Positions 1 through 4,975 of a DNA stretch of 5,940 bases are shown here, piece after piece. The notes under the pieces were generated by a model. That model saw only the letters and a program-made list of their open reading frames with translations, was not told where the DNA came from and ran no database searches. The position numbers and the translations under genes are program-made. Within the stretch, counting starts at the first letter, position 1. The number at the start of each line of letters is the position of its first letter. Source of the DNA: Gammaproteobacteria bacterium (GTDB taxonomy: Bacteria > Pseudomonadota > Gammaproteobacteria > Pseudomonadales > Pseudohongiellaceae); assembly GCA_016762975.1 (NCBI GenBank), contig JAESUV010000033.1:9813-15752 (forward strand), given 5' to 3'.

Positions 1-309
1 TTGACCAAGTTGGATGTGTTGGATGGTTTGGAAACAATCAAAGTCTGCACGGGCTACGCTGGCGTAGGTGACAACACTTCTGGCAGCCTGATGGATATCG
101 AGAGCTATAAGAGTCTCGAGCCTATCTATGAAGAGTTGCCGGGCTGGAAAGAGTCGACGGTCGGCATGAAGAGTCTGGATGATTTGCCGCAGAACGCGAA
201 AGACTACATTCGGTATATAGAGAAGACGGTGGAAGTGCCAGTTGACATTGTTTCAACGGGCCCCGATCGTGAAGAGACGATAATCCTGCGTCACCCCTTC
301 GATAGTTAA
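1..309 (+). CDS. purA: Adenylosuccinate synthetase, C-terminal part (5' end outside window)
   Basis: This is the last 102 residues of a cytoplasmic enzyme of about 430 residues that joins IMP and aspartate using GTP, the first committed step from IMP to AMP. The visible C-terminal signatures are TKLDVLDGL at the left edge, YEELPGW with the following STVG, and VPVDIVSTGPDREETI just before the end, closing in HPFDS where the E. coli protein ends DPFDA. In the known structures the TKLD and STGP segments contact the guanine base of GTP, and both are intact here. The TTG at position 1 is read as an internal leucine codon, not a start, because the N-terminal nucleotide-binding part of the enzyme must lie to the left. 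The next gene is convergent after 45 bp, with no obvious hairpin terminator between them. The identification is secure. Confidence 0.97.
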   Translation: MTKLDVLDGLETIKVCTGYAGVGDNTSGSLMDIESYKSLEPIYEELPGWKESTVGMKSLDDLPQNAKDYIRYIEKTVEVPVDIVSTGPDREETIILRHPFDS

Positions 310-322
310 AAGATAGTTAAAA
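301..322. repeat. Perfect 11-bp tandem duplication across the purA stop codon
   Basis: GATAGTTAAAA occurs twice head to tail, at 301-311 and 312-322. A degenerate third copy, GGTAGTTAAG, follows at 333-342. The first copy contains the last two codons of purA (Asp, Ser) and its TAA stop. The second repeats that stop in a different frame, outside the gene. It looks like a replication-slippage duplication and has no evident function. Confidence 0.85.
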
Positions 323-354
323 GGCAGTGATCGGTAGTTAAGCTTAGTTTACTT

Positions 355-1272
355 TCAATCTGTCGGCCACAGACAGGCGGCACCGATAGCTCCGCTTGCA
401 TCGCCAAACTTCGGCGCGCAGAGCGTGGTCAGCATATTTTCTGTGAATACATGATCTTCCATGAGGCTTGGAACCTGTGTATACAGCTGTGAAATATTTG
501 ATAGGCCTCCTCCTAATACAATCATATCTGGGTCTATAAGATTAACGGCCGTTGAGAGACAGCGCGCCAACTGTTTGCAGTAAATTTGAATACTCTCACT
601 GGCTTCAACGTTTCCTGCCGTAGCCAAACGAGCTATTTCCTTGGTCTCCAGCTCGACACCGTTTCTCTCGAGATGGGTCTGTCTCAAGCCTCGTCCGGAA
701 AGGACGGTTTCGTTGCAGTTCTTTCTGCCGCAGTAGCATTGTCGGTCTTGGGCGATTAGCTCGCGCACGGAGCTCGGAATGCAGTTGTGTCCCCATTCAC
801 CAGCGATTCGATTTGGGCCCGTATGCAGTTGCTTGTCTATGACGATACCGCCGCCAGTTCCCGTGCCGAGAATTACCCCAAATACCGTTCTGGCGGAAAC
901 CGCTGCACCGTAGCAGGCTTCCGAAAGGACAAAGCAATTTGCATCGTTCTCGATACGAATTGCATAGTCTAGCTGTTTCTCAATATCGACCTTCAATGGC
1001 TGACCGTTGAGACAGATCGAATTGCAGTTCTTCATCAGTTCAGGGCCGAGTTCATTCGATGGAGATAAGGCGCCAGGAGTCCCAATTCCAACGGAACACT
1101 GCTTCGATGGAGACAGCCGTTGCAATTGATCAATCACTTCGCAAATTGCATTAACAGTATCGAGGTATTCTCCCGTAGGCGTATTCACACGAATCTTCTC
1201 GGCTACCCTACCGTCGGGTGAGAGTAATATGCCTTCGATCTTCGTGCCGCCTAGGTCGATTCCAATCCTCAT
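355..1272 (-). CDS. mak: ROK-family sugar kinase, fructokinase (Mak-like)
   Basis: This is a complete 305-residue cytoplasmic ROK kinase, close to the 302 residues of E. coli Mak, which phosphorylates fructose (and mannose weakly) with ATP. The phosphate-binding loop DLGGTK is at residues 6-11. ENDANC at 108-113 carries the catalytic aspartate D110. The second phosphate motif LGTGTGGG is at 135-142. The zinc site is H162 in GEWGHN plus CYCGRKNC at 179-186, and IDPDMIVLGGG spans 246-256. The Mak-like features NANS/NCNS-LNGQP and the terminal LWP are also present, favouring Mak over NagK or glucokinase, though sugar specificity is inferred. The ATG at 1272 is preceded on the minus strand by an AGAGGG ribosome site about five bases away. 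It converges on purA and diverges from the transposase, so it is probably transcribed alone. No sugar transporter or regulator is visible nearby. Confidence 0.9.
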   Translation of the reverse strand: MRIGIDLGGTKIEGILLSPDGRVAEKIRVNTPTGEYLDTVNAICEVIDQLQRLSPSKQCSVGIGTPGALSPSNELGPELMKNCNSICLNGQPLKVDIEKQLDYAIRIENDANCFVLSEACYGAAVSARTVFGVILGTGTGGGIVIDKQLHTGPNRIAGEWGHNCIPSSVRELIAQDRQCYCGRKNCNETVLSGRGLRQTHLERNGVELETKEIARLATAGNVEASESIQIYCKQLARCLSTAVNLIDPDMIVLGGGLSNISQLYTQVPSLMEDHVFTENMLTTLCAPKFGDASGAIGAACLWPTD

Positions 1273-1338
1273 TTACACCCTCTATTCAGATCTTTTGGCT
1301 GTTGTGTCACTGCCACTTTAGCATTTTGTAATTTCGCC

Positions 1339-1366
1339 TTGCATAGTACTACAAACCCTCTAGAAT
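1339..1366 (+). promoter_or_regulatory. Weak sigma-70-like promoter candidate before the transposase
   Basis: TTGCAT at 1339-1344 and TAGAAT at 1361-1366 are separated by 16 bp, about 95 bp before the transposase start. The -10 matches consensus at five of six bases, but the -35 matches only at TTG. The 9-mer GCATTTTGT occurs on either side of it (1321-1329 and 1380-1388). The assignment is tentative. No convincing promoter was found for the divergent kinase gene in this 189-bp gap. Confidence 0.22.
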
Positions 1367-1461
1367 CGGCGGTCCGCTTGCATTTTGTCTCGGCGTAAAT
1401 TTCGAGGTGATCTGACTGAATTCGGCAATATTAATTGACCAAGGCTAGATAGAAAAGTTCG

Positions 1462-2553
1462 ATGACCCGAGCAAGATATCAACAAGTGTCGCTGCAAGAT
1501 ACGCCTTATTATCATTGTATTTCGCGCTGTGTTCGTCGCGCTTATCTATGTGGTGATGACCCAGTTACAGGCAAGAACTTCGATCACCGCAAGCAATGGT
1601 TGGTGTCTCGCATCAAGACGCTAGCCGCACAGTTCTCGATCGACATCTGCGCTTACGCCATTATGAGTAATCATTATCATCTCGTCTTGTTCGTTAATGA
1701 ACAGCAAGCTAGAGACTGGGACGATGCTGAAGTGCTCAAACGCTGGACCGCACTCTTTCCTCGCAATGCAGCCTTGGTTGCCACCTTGCAAAAAAATAAA
1801 TCGAGTAAGGCGGCTTCGAGGCGCCTGCAACAACAAATCGGCTTGTGGCGCGACCGCCTAATGGATATCAGTTGGTTCATGCGCTGCATAAATGAGACTG
1901 TGGCACGGCAGGCAAACCGGGAAGACGAATGCAGTGGTCGTTTTTGGGAAGGGCGTTTTAAGAGTCAGGCGTTGCTTGATGAGAGAGCGCTCGTTACTTG
2001 TATGGCCTATGTAGATTTAAACCCTATTCGGGCGGGAATTACAGACTCGCTTGAGAGTAGTGACTTTACGTCGATTCAAGAGCGGTTGATTCATCATGCC
2101 AAGAAAGTCAAAAATAGAAGTTATCGCCAGCATCGTCTGCTTACACGACGCACCACAAAGCATCTCGTTGGCCGCCAGTCCGGAAGCAGGCAGGCGAAGC
2201 TTCGGCTAATGTCTGAGCTGGAAGGAATATCCGAAAAAGCGCTGCCGATCACGTCGCAGAGCTATATTGACCTACTGGAAACAACCTGTAAGGCGCTTCA
2301 CCCGGAAGAGTACTCGGCACACAGGATCTCCGATACCTTGGGTGAGGAGAGCAGCTTGCTAAATGAACTGGGAATAAGTGCAGAATCCTGGCTCAAGAGT
2401 GTCACTACGTTCCACCGCCATTATTCCGTGGCGGCAGGTTCTGAATCGGCTCTGGTCCATTTTCATGAAAGTAGGATCAAGTCGGGGGTTGGTTTAAAAC
2501 ACTCGCACAAATGGATCCGAGGAGTAAATTCCTCCCGATTGTTATACGGCTAG
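1462..2553 (+). CDS. Long HUH-type single-domain transposase (RAYT / IS200-like, Y1 family)
   Basis: This 363-residue protein has a Y1-transposase domain, which nicks single-stranded DNA through a 5'-phosphotyrosine link and belongs to the group related to REP-associated tyrosine transposases. The N-terminus has the family's start pattern, DTPYYHCISRCVRRAYLC (13-30). The metal-binding HUH motif is H71-Y-H73 in MSNHYHLVL. The block from about 155 to 193 (GRFWEGRFKSQALLDE, then AYVDLNPIRAGI) is the typical second half, with Y183 the likely nucleophile. The C-terminal extension (LGI-x5-W at 303-310 and on) is like that of full-length relatives, so the gene appears intact. The start ATG has only a poor ribosome site (AGAAAAG), consistent with low expression. 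There is no companion tnpB and no clear left and right IS end, so it behaves as a solitary gene and not a complete insertion sequence. Family placement is firm, but mobility is unproven. Confidence 0.9.
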   Translation: MTRARYQQVSLQDTPYYHCISRCVRRAYLCGDDPVTGKNFDHRKQWLVSRIKTLAAQFSIDICAYAIMSNHYHLVLFVNEQQARDWDDAEVLKRWTALFPRNAALVATLQKNKSSKAASRRLQQQIGLWRDRLMDISWFMRCINETVARQANREDECSGRFWEGRFKSQALLDERALVTCMAYVDLNPIRAGITDSLESSDFTSIQERLIHHAKKVKNRSYRQHRLLTRRTTKHLVGRQSGSRQAKLRLMSELEGISEKALPITSQSYIDLLETTCKALHPEEYSAHRISDTLGEESSLLNELGISAESWLKSVTTFHRHYSVAAGSESALVHFHESRIKSGVGLKHSHKWIRGVNSSRLLYG

Positions 2554-2579
2554 TTCCTAGCTACCAACTCTTCTTTATA

Positions 2580-2594
2580 CTTCGGTTCACGAAG
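2580..2594 (+). terminator. Small hairpin after transposase, possible weak terminator
   Basis: CTTCG (2580-2584) pairs with CGAAG (2590-2594) around the five-base loop GTTCA, 27 bp after the transposase stop. It lacks a T-tract (GCGTATT follows), so intrinsic termination is doubtful. It could serve as an mRNA 3' end or be part of the element's end. Confidence 0.3.
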
Positions 2595-2602
2595 GCGTAT
2601 TA

Positions 2603-2638
2603 AGTCATTCTACGATGTCTCCCGTAGCGAGAATGATT
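2603..2638. repeat. Bulged imperfect palindrome downstream of transposase
   Basis: AGTCATTC (2603-2610) pairs with GAATGATT (2631-2638), including one G-T pair. TACG (2611-2614) pairs with CGTA (2623-2626) around an eight-base loop. A four-base bulge, GCGA (2627-2630), sits on the right arm. This gives 12 pairs with a one-sided bulge, the general shape of hairpins recognised by HUH/RAYT transposases. It lies 50 bp after the transposase gene. Whether it is the enzyme's substrate is an inference. Confidence 0.5.
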
Positions 2639-2764
2639 CATTTTCCTCATCTCAGTTACCTAGCAATAGCACAATTTTCTAACAACCCTGATACACGGCT
2701 GCTTAAAATTCCACCACTGCAACAATTTGCATGCCTTTTACTTTAGACGAAGAACTTAAATAAA

Positions 2765-2801
2765 AATTGGGTGTCCTTTTATTTATAATTGGGTGTCCTT
2801 T
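2765..2801. repeat. Two identical 15-bp direct repeats, 22 bp period
   Basis: AATTGGGTGTCCTTT is present at 2765-2779 and again at 2787-2801, start to start 22 bp, about two helical turns, so both copies face the same side of DNA. The surrounding sequence is very AT-rich, while the GGGTGTCC core is the only GC-rich patch. This suggests paired protein-binding sites or a mobile-element end. No further copy, in either orientation, was found in the window. Confidence 0.8.
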
Positions 2802-2958
2802 ATTAATTTGATACTGGAGTAAGTTAAATACTGCGTCGTGTGGCTAAGTATAAGAAATCATTCAATTTATTTGGCTGCAAATGCAGTGACACAACAGAAA
2901 GGAGCCAGATATACCACTAATTTATAGAGCTAGGAAACAGCCTCTAAGCACTTGAAAG

Positions 2959-3001
2959 CACTATATATTGTTTGACTTCGGCCGACGTACACTATATGTT
3001 G
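2959..3001. repeat. Spaced direct repeat CACTATATrTTG
   Basis: CACTATATATTG (2959-2970) and CACTATATGTTG (2990-3001) differ at one base and are 31 bp apart, about three helical turns. Just to the left AAGCACT occurs twice, 10 bp apart (2946-2952 and 2956-2962). The repeats flank and overlap a promoter-like sequence, so they may be operator sites for an unknown regulator. Confidence 0.5.
2972..3000 (+). promoter_or_regulatory. Candidate sigma-70 promoter upstream of the small gene at 3189
   Basis: TTGACT (2972-2977; five of six to the -35 consensus) lies 17 bp before TATGTT (2995-3000; four of six to the -10 consensus). It would give a transcript with a leader of about 180 bases before the small protein gene. 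The placement between near-identical 12-mers strengthens the case a little, but there is no direct evidence of use. Confidence 0.35.
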
Positions 3002-3188
3002 CGCTTCATAGAAGTGACTAAATTATTGGATTTTTGAGGTATAGGGCGTACTCGGAATTAACAGATTGATTGCTTCAAGCGTGATTTTTCTCCGATAAAT
3101 TGGCGTAAGTAGATAGGAAAGTAGTAAAACAAGAAAAAACCGACACTCGGCCTACACAGAAAACGCACATTAGCTGGAGTTATAGCGA

Positions 3189-3377
3189 ATGAACAAATCT
3201 GCTGAATCAGCAATCGAAAAACCAATAACAGACGCAATAGCGGAAGCTATTGAAGAAGCAAAAGCCGACAGCGATCTAAATTTTCTAAGAAGGCAGAAAG
3301 AAGTCGCAATCCGCACGAGACTCGACCAATTCGCTAAAGAGCTCTCACAGGTGAAAAAACAGCGAGACCAGCACTAG
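3189..3377 (+). CDS. Small charged helical protein of unknown function
   Basis: This is a 62-residue protein that I do not recognise. It starts at an ATG preceded by GGAG (3176-3179) at a good nine-base spacing. The sequence is rich in Ala, Glu, Lys, Gln and Arg with no glycine and no cysteine, so it should be almost wholly alpha-helical. The first 30 residues are net acidic, including AIAEAIEEAKAD. The second half is net basic, including FLRRQK and VKKQRD, so it could form a coiled coil or a helical hairpin. There is no signal peptide or membrane segment, so it is predicted to be cytoplasmic. A hairpin follows 36 bp after the stop, and the gene appears to stand alone. The ribosome site, composition and flanking signals favour a real gene, but conservation is unknown. 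Confidence 0.55.
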   Translation: MNKSAESAIEKPITDAIAEAIEEAKADSDLNFLRRQKEVAIRTRLDQFAKELSQVKKQRDQH

Positions 3378-3412
3378 CCTCACTCTCAACCTTCAATTCT
3401 CAACTCTGTATC

Positions 3413-3442
3413 TCGGGCCCTCTTAGAGCCCGGCACCTTATT
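3413..3442 (+). terminator. GC-rich hairpin, probable weak terminator of the small gene
   Basis: TCGGGC (3413-3418) pairs with GCCCGG (3428-3433), with a closing T-G pair and a nine-base loop in which CTC and GAG could stack further in an alternative fold. It is followed by CACCTTATT instead of a clean T-run, so termination would be inefficient or factor-assisted. Its place between the small gene and the lipoprotein gene supports separate transcription of the two. Confidence 0.45.
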
Positions 3443-3555
3443 CCCTCAGCCACACTTTTCAAGCCCAATCGAAGACTGCGCGTCATATTGCCACAATTGG
3501 CATTCTGTCCATGAATTTGAGCTTCCAAAGAGTTACACTAGTCCTGTACAGTTAA

Positions 3556-3573
3556 TCGGGTGACTCGGGTGAG
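3556..3573. repeat. Tandem 9-bp repeat upstream of lipoprotein gene
   Basis: TCGGGTGAC (3556-3564) is followed directly by TCGGGTGAG (3565-3573), identical at eight of nine positions and ending 51 bp before the lipoprotein start. An 8-bp palindrome, CTGTACAG, lies just to the left at 3544-3551. The position fits an operator or a promoter-proximal site. I could not place a convincing -35/-10 pair beside it. Confidence 0.45.
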
Positions 3574-3624
3574 TTTTGCATTCATTGGTCATTAAGCGGT
3601 GAAATTCCAAGAAGGAAGTTCGAC

Positions 3625-4011
3625 ATGCTCGGCAATAGTAGGCTCAAAGCACTATCAGCGCTATTTGTACTAGCAGCTTCTGTTGCAGGTTGTGCCAGCA
3701 GCGCTGACTACTCGCCTTTTCTGCGTGCCGAACCTGCTGCAGATTCAGTATTGGTCCGCGCCCCGCGCAATTTGCGTCTTTTTTATGAAGCGTTACCTGA
3801 TGTGCCCAAAAGCAGTCTTACGCTTTCTGGCCCCGGTGGGGACTACGATTTGCGCGGCTTTCACACTATGGGTTCCGATGACCTCATGATCGAGATCACC
3901 AATCCATCAATTCCCGATGGGGACTACGTGGTTGATTGGTCGGCAGTGGTTGGAGAAGACTCCACCGTCTACGAAGGTAGCTATCGATTTTCCGTAGTGA
4001 CCGATCGCTAG
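3625..4011 (+). CDS. CopC-like domain lipoprotein lacking the canonical copper ligands
   Basis: This 128-residue precursor has a lipoprotein signal peptide: basic start (R6, K8), hydrophobic core (ALSALFVLAASV) and a lipobox ending at C23. The mature protein is a single CopC-type beta-sandwich, shown by the opening LRAEPAADSVLVRAPRNLRLFYE (34-56, family pattern SxPADGA...P..V.L.F.E), LTLSGPGG (65-72), and the closing IPDGDYVVDW then YEGSYRFSV (96-125). CopC proteins bind periplasmic copper through an N-terminal histidine and a late Asp-x-His. Here the DGH-type site reads D112-S-T and there is no N-terminal histidine; the only mature histidine is H80. Copper binding of the usual kind is therefore unlikely. 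An AGGA ribosome site lies eight bases before the ATG. Its nearness to the cbb3 operon hints at envelope or respiratory copper handling, but an FNR-type promoter separates them. Confidence 0.75.
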   Translation: MLGNSRLKALSALFVLAASVAGCASSADYSPFLRAEPAADSVLVRAPRNLRLFYEALPDVPKSSLTLSGPGGDYDLRGFHTMGSDDLMIEITNPSIPDGDYVVDWSAVVGEDSTVYEGSYRFSVVTDR

Positions 4012-4079
4012 TGCGAGGGAGAACGAATTTCCGAATTTGACCCTCAGACCCTATGGCATATGAGAGGGGTAAAGGCACC

Positions 4080-4093
4080 TTGAGGTAGATCAA
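4080..4093. promoter_or_regulatory. FNR/Anr binding site
   Basis: TTGAG-GTAG-ATCAA matches the FNR/Anr consensus TTGAT-N4-ATCAA at nine of ten defined bases. Its centre at 4086.5 lies about 41.5 bp before the start of transcription predicted from the TATAAT at 4115-4120, the standard class II activator position. FNR family proteins with a [4Fe-4S] cluster bind such sites when oxygen is low, and cbb3 oxidase genes are classic targets in Pseudomonas and relatives. The regulator itself is not in the window. Confidence 0.78.
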
Positions 4094-4114
4094 GCCCATT
4101 TGTCATAGTCTGGG

Positions 4115-4128
4115 TATAATCTGTCACG
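4115..4128 (+). promoter_or_regulatory. Activator-dependent promoter for the Yip1-ccoN unit
   Basis: A perfect -10 TATAAT (4115-4120) predicts a start at 4127-4128. The expected -35 region (around 4092-4097, AAGCCC) does not resemble TTGACA, which is typical of a promoter that relies on an upstream-bound activator such as FNR. The transcript would have a leader of about 140 bases before the Yip1 gene. Confidence 0.7.
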
Positions 4129-4130
4129 AC

Positions 4131-4145
4131 TAAGCATGTTGCTTA
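4131..4145 (+). other. 5'-end hairpin of the predicted leader RNA
   Basis: TAAGCA (4131-4136) and TGCTTA (4140-4145) form a perfect six-pair stem with a three-base loop. It begins about four bases after the predicted transcription start. Such 5' stem-loops can protect mRNA from decay that begins at the 5' end; this role is inferred here. Confidence 0.4.
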
Positions 4146-4235
4146 CTTCAGTTCTGACTATGCCTCGCAGCGATGAACCAGTAAACTTGGAATACAGCAC
4201 AAGATTCTTACTACTGATGGGAAAGGGAGTAGTCT

Positions 4236-4254
4236 AAACTTCGTAAAGAAGTTT
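4236..4254 (+). other. Leader hairpin just before the Yip1 start codon
   Basis: AAACTTC (4236-4242) pairs perfectly with GAAGTTT (4248-4254) around GTAAA. It is followed by TTCTGG and then the weak ribosome site GGCGAG (4259-4263) and the ATG at 4270. The hairpin ends 15 bases before the start codon, so it may affect ribosome access. The stem is AT-rich and the T-run is short, so it is a poor terminator. Confidence 0.42.
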
Positions 4255-4269
4255 TCTGGCGAGTGGTCT

Positions 4270-4884
4270 ATGAGTTCAAATATTTTTTCTTATTTGCTGT
4301 TTAAGTCTCTATATCAACCTTTAGCGGCATTCAAACAGCTTAGCCAATCCGAACCATCGCCGATAGGTGTGATGCTTCGCTATTCAATTTGGCTACTAAT
4401 CTTGCCTCCAGTCTTCTCGCTTATCGGTGCCGCGAATTTTGGTTGGCGACTCGGTGCCGCAGAACCCCTTAGACTTCCGATGGACGCACTTCTCCTTGTA
4501 AGCTTGGGCTATTTCGTGGTGCTGGTTTTTGGGCTTTTTAGTACGGCATTAATTAGCAGTTGGATGGCCGCCACGTATGGTGCAAGCACGGCGCTAGGGC
4601 GTCATGTGGCGTTAATCACGATTGTCGGTGAGCCACTAGCAGTAGGTAGCCTTGCGCATCTATACCCTGATGTCTTCATCAATATATTGATAATGATTCC
4701 TACCATGATCTGGAGTATGTACCTGCTCTATAAGGGCATTCCCATCGCTTTAGGGATCACCTCAGAGAAGGGCGTCTTGATGGCGTCTGCATTGGTAGGA
4801 TGGTTGCTGGTGGCAGCGGTAAGTCTCTTGGGTTTGAGCATGATGCTCTGGACGCTGGGAGTCGGACCGTTACTCGGCGTGTAG
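4270..4884 (+). CDS. Yip1-family inner membrane protein
   Basis: This 204-residue integral membrane protein has about five helices (roughly 36-55, 72-97, 112-130, 135-155 and 170-195). A short cytoplasmic N-terminal stretch precedes them (FKSLYQPLAAFKQLSQSEPSP), which is the family's amphipathic lead-in with the conserved proline. The segment W148-S-M-Y-L-L-Y154-K-G-I-P followed by LGITSEKG and a last long helix is typical of bacterial Yip1-domain proteins (for example E. coli YohC), whose biochemical role is not established. The ribosome site (GGCGAG, 4259-4264) is weak and sits next to a leader hairpin. The gene lies directly downstream of an FNR-type promoter and 91 bp before ccoN on the same strand, with no terminator between. 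This suggests co-expression with the microaerobic oxidase. A role in oxidase assembly or membrane adaptation is only a guess from context. Confidence 0.8.
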   Translation: MSSNIFSYLLFKSLYQPLAAFKQLSQSEPSPIGVMLRYSIWLLILPPVFSLIGAANFGWRLGAAEPLRLPMDALLLVSLGYFVVLVFGLFSTALISSWMAATYGASTALGRHVALITIVGEPLAVGSLAHLYPDVFINILIMIPTMIWSMYLLYKGIPIALGITSEKGVLMASALVGWLLVAAVSLLGLSMMLWTLGVGPLLGV

Positions 4885-4975
4885 GTCAAGCCTAAGCAGT
4901 AGTAATGGATAGTCACGAAAATACCGAGCAGTAAAAACGAAAAGCAGCGTCAGACGAAAACTTGGAATCAATTGA

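Larger units (their letters stand above)
2554..3188. other. Gene-poor AT-rich interval with hairpins and repeats
   Basis: These 635 bp contain no open frame with protein-like character and a ribosome site on either strand. What can be seen is two hairpins just after the transposase (2580-2594 and 2603-2638), two identical 15-bp direct repeats (2765-2801), and a promoter-like segment with spaced repeats near 2946-3001. No tRNA-like cloverleaf or rRNA segment was recognised. The interval may be the non-coding 3' part of the transposase element joined to the promoter region of the small gene at 3189. The border between the two cannot be placed. Confidence 0.6.

Noticed and set aside
787..972. 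Plus-strand open frame inside the kinase gene
   Set aside because: It is antisense to the conserved ROK motifs, has no ribosome site and no protein-like pattern.
1127..1136. ATTGATCAAT inside the kinase gene as an FNR box
   Set aside because: The half-sites overlap instead of being separated by four bases, and the site is within coding sequence.
1286..1415. Inverted repeat TCAGATC / GATCTGA around the transposase upstream region
   Set aside because: It is only 7 bp with arms 116 bp apart, lies wholly left of the gene, and is plausible by chance. It does not bracket the transposase as IS ends would.
1621..1889. Two minus-strand open frames inside the transposase gene
   Set aside because: They are opposite the conserved HUH region, and their translations look like shadow sequence with no recognisable family.
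2731..2763. Ten-codon frame MPFTLDEELK just before the 15-bp repeats
   Set aside because: It is too short to judge, and there is no ribosome site before the ATG. It could be a gene remnant, but nothing supports that.
3544..3551. CTGTACAG as a LexA (SOS) box
   Set aside because: The gammaproteobacterial LexA site needs CTGT and ACAG separated by eight bases, and here they are adjacent.
3896..4099. Minus-strand open frame over the end of the lipoprotein gene and the FNR site
   Set aside because: There is no ribosome site or protein-like pattern, and it overlaps a well supported gene and promoter.
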